From contig NZ_RXLO01000001.1 in NCBI RefSeq assembly GCF_003958645.1, forward strand, positions 620,001 to 684,000: a stretch of 64,000 nucleotides of DNA. The letters are read 5' to 3'. The notes under the pieces are model-generated. The model was given only the letters and a program-made list of their open reading frames with translations. It was not told the origin of the DNA and ran no database searches. Of the stretch, positions 62,252-64,000 are shown in pieces (positions within the stretch are counted from its first letter, which is position 1; every line of letters starts with the position of its first letter). The position numbers and the translations under genes are program-made. This DNA is from Chitinophaga rhizosphaerae (lineage in GTDB: Bacteria > Bacteroidota > Bacteroidia > Chitinophagales > Chitinophagaceae).

Positions 62252-63951
62252 GTTATGCCGACTGGGCTGTGCTCGGTATTACCCTGATCGCCATCATTTT
62301 ATACGGCGTCTGGAAAAGCCGCGGCCAGCAAAACCTCGACAGCTACTTCCTGGGAAACCGTTCCGTGCCCTGGTACATCGTGCTCCTGTCTATCATGGGC
62401 ACACAGGCCAGCGCCATCACCTTCCTGAGCGCACCCGGCCAGGCGTATACCGACGGGATGCGGTTCGTGCAATACTACTTCGGGCTGCCGCTCGCCATGG
62501 TGGTCATTTCCGCGGTTTTCGTCCCGATTTACAACAAACTGAAGGTCTACACCGCGTACGAATACCTCGAAAACCGGTTCGATCTCAAGACGCGCACCCT
62601 TACTTCGTTCCTGTTTTTGCTGCAAAGGGCGCTGTCGACCGGGATCAGCATTTACGCTCCATCCATCATCCTGTCATCTTTACTGGGTTGGAACATTTAC
62701 TATACAAACCTCTTCATGGGCGGGCTCCTCATCATTTACACGATGTACGGCGGCACGAAGGCCGTGTCTTACACGCAATCGCTGCAGCTGGGGGTTATTT
62801 TCGTAGGGATGTTCCTGGCAGGATACATGGTAGTAAAACTGTTGCCTGCCGATATCGGATTCTCCGATGCGTTGCATGTTTCGGGCAAGATGGGGAAACT
62901 GAACGTGATCGTGACGGATTTTAGCCTGAAAGACCGGTACAATATCTGGAGCGGGGTGATCGGCGGATTTTTCCTGGCGCTGTCGTATTTCGGGACAGAT
63001 CAGAGCCAGGTGGGCCGCTACCTCACCGCCCGCGACCTGACCGAAAGCCGGATGAGCCTGCTGATGAACGGGCTGGTGAAAGTGCCGATGCAATTCCTCA
63101 TCATGCTGATCGGCGCGCTGGTGTTCGTGTTTTACCTGTATTTCAAGGCGCCGATCAATTTCAACGAAGGCCTGATCCAGCAGGTGCACCAGTCGGAATA
63201 CGCCCCGCAGATGCAGGCGCTGGAGCAACGCTTTGATTCGCTGGAAGGCGTGCGGCAAACGCAGGTTAAAACCCTCGTGACGGCGCTCGACGCTAAAAAC
63301 GAAACCGCCATCCGCACCGCGCAGGCCGGCCTGAAGGCCTCCGAGACCGCGTCCAACTCGATCCGCGACGAAGCCAAAACCCTCATCCGCGAAGCCCTTC
63401 CGGCCGCAGATACGAGCGATACGAACTATATTTTCCTCCATTTCGTGGTGCATAACCTGCCCAAAGGGCTCGTAGGCCTGCTGATCGCCATCATCTTCCT
63501 CGCATCGTGGGGCAGCATCGCGGCCGCGCTCAATTCCCTCGCGTCTACCACCATGGTGGATTTCTACAAACGGATGTACAAACCCGAAGCCAGCGACCAC
63601 GAATACCTGCGCGCGTCCAAATTCTGGACGCTCATCTGGGGCGTCTTCTCCATCGGCGTGGCGCTGTTCGCCACCAACCTCGGCAGCCTCATCGAAGCCG
63701 TGAACATTCTCGGGTCATTGTTTTACGGGACGATCCTGGGGATTTTCGTGGTGGCCTTCGCCATGAAGCGCATCCGGGGCAACGCCGTTTTCTGGGGCGC
63801 GCTGCTGGCGGAAATCGCCGTGATCACCGTGTACCTCTCCGATATCGTTTCCTTCCTCTGGCTGAACGTGATCGGCTGCGTGCTCGTGATGCTTTTTTCT
63901 GCCATCCTCCAACCCATCCTTCCATCCCCCCAAACCAAACAGCCGGCGTAA
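62248..63951 (+). CDS. SSF-family sodium:solute symporter
   Basis: The start is ATG 62248, overlapping the previous stop; the frame extends upstream but only through the small gene. The 567-residue carrier has about 13 TM helices with the SSF pattern: YFLGNRSVPWYIVLLSIMGT near 30-49, VYTAYEYLENRFDLKTRTLT near 100 and FGTDQSQVGRYLTARDLTES near 250. An unusual polar, Ala/Gln/Glu-rich segment near 315-392 (YAPQMQALEQRFDSLEGVRQ) interrupts the TM series and looks coiled-coil prone. The substrate is probably a sugar or amino sugar given the deacetylase in the operon, but that is inference. Confidence 0.93.
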   Translation: MSYADWAVLGITLIAIILYGVWKSRGQQNLDSYFLGNRSVPWYIVLLSIMGTQASAITFLSAPGQAYTDGMRFVQYYFGLPLAMVVISAVFVPIYNKLKVYTAYEYLENRFDLKTRTLTSFLFLLQRALSTGISIYAPSIILSSLLGWNIYYTNLFMGGLLIIYTMYGGTKAVSYTQSLQLGVIFVGMFLAGYMVVKLLPADIGFSDALHVSGKMGKLNVIVTDFSLKDRYNIWSGVIGGFFLALSYFGTDQSQVGRYLTARDLTESRMSLLMNGLVKVPMQFLIMLIGALVFVFYLYFKAPINFNEGLIQQVHQSEYAPQMQALEQRFDSLEGVRQTQVKTLVTALDAKNETAIRTAQAGLKASETASNSIRDEAKTLIREALPAADTSDTNYIFLHFVVHNLPKGLVGLLIAIIFLASWGSIAAALNSLASTTMVDFYKRMYKPEASDHEYLRASKFWTLIWGVFSIGVALFATNLGSLIEAVNILGSLFYGTILGIFVVAFAMKRIRGNAVFWGALLAEIAVITVYLSDIVSFLWLNVIGCVLVMLFSAILQPILPSPQTKQPA

Positions 63952-63973
63952 CACCGGATCCGGAATAAAAAAA

Positions 63974-64000
63974 GAGGATGGCCCCTTACGGACCATCCTC
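63974..64000 (+). terminator. Terminator hairpin at the window edge
   Basis: GAGGATGG pairs with CCATCCTC around an 11-nt loop, 22 bp after the symporter stop; any T run lies beyond the window. An A run precedes it, so it may also work in the other direction. Confidence 0.65.

Noticed and set aside
1-64000. CRISPR arrays, rRNA genes, prophage, complete insertion sequences or known riboswitches
   Set aside because: None was recognised on either strand after reading the window; only the IS fragment at 10654-10788 was found.

Overview
The window is a 64 kb chromosomal segment of a Bacteroidota bacterium, most likely Chitinophagaceae (Chitinophaga-like). Support comes from the promoter boxes of the TAnnTTTG type close to many start codons, the lack of clear Shine-Dalgarno sequences, an XrtN exosortase with its VIT-domain partner, DUF6443-type Rhs proteins, a PUR-alpha-like DUF3276 protein, LytS/LytTR signalling beside a TonB receptor, and a programmed-frameshift prfB. 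Most of the window is GC-rich; the first 9 kb is visibly more AT-rich. All functional calls are from reading sequence and motifs; no database search was possible.

Layout. 1-9219 (minus): two-gene secreted Rhs cassette ending in a polymorphic-toxin tip followed after 8 bp by an Imm32-like immunity gene cut by the window edge. 9472-10788: decayed NamZ/DUF1343 pseudogene next to a fragment of an ISAon1-type transposase gene. 10965-11037: tRNA-Lys. 11128-14197: alpha/beta hydrolase-fold protein lacking its nucleophile Ser, GNAT acetyltransferase, GH29 fucosidase. 14313-18124: XrtN exosortase and its PEP-CTERM-like substrate. 18129-23656: MtfA-like peptidase, AsmA-like protein, SRPBCC protein, small secreted proteins, a beta-barrel. 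23831-30458: exonuclease/GIY-YIG fusion, then a very large protein with a kinase-like remnant, DUF4011, SF1 helicase, a degenerate nuclease and a WGR domain. 30649-35482: TonB receptor, secreted helical protein, two-TM protein, LytS kinase and LytTR regulator. 35523-37831: ABC exporter and a membrane protein.

37942-43251 is a coherent lipid-linked sugar locus: UbiA-type phosphoribosyltransferase, DprE1-like oxidase, DprE2-like reductase and HAD phosphatase overlap or nearly abut on the minus strand, and a GT-C-like membrane protein diverges from them. Together they match the logic of polyprenyl-phosphoryl-arabinose synthesis and use known from mycobacteria. 43299-46154 holds an EamA exporter with an in-frame stop, MgtC with a Rof-like Rho antiterminator gene, and purC. 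46195-59392 is mostly housekeeping: DUF418, ABC exporter, DUF3276, pgi, TspO-like, prfB, pruA, a secreted peroxiredoxin, pyrR-pyrB, DUF486, a serine hydrolase. 59482-63951 is a tight operon: PIG-L-type deacetylase, two tiny membrane proteins and an SSF symporter.

The best candidates for new biology are the XrtN/VIT pair, the DprE1/DprE2-like locus with its linked GT-C, the kinase-remnant/DUF4011/helicase protein with an apparently dead nuclease, the Rhs tip with its immunity gene, and the prfB frameshift site that uses UAA instead of the usual UGA. No rRNA, CRISPR array, complete insertion sequence, prophage or origin was seen.
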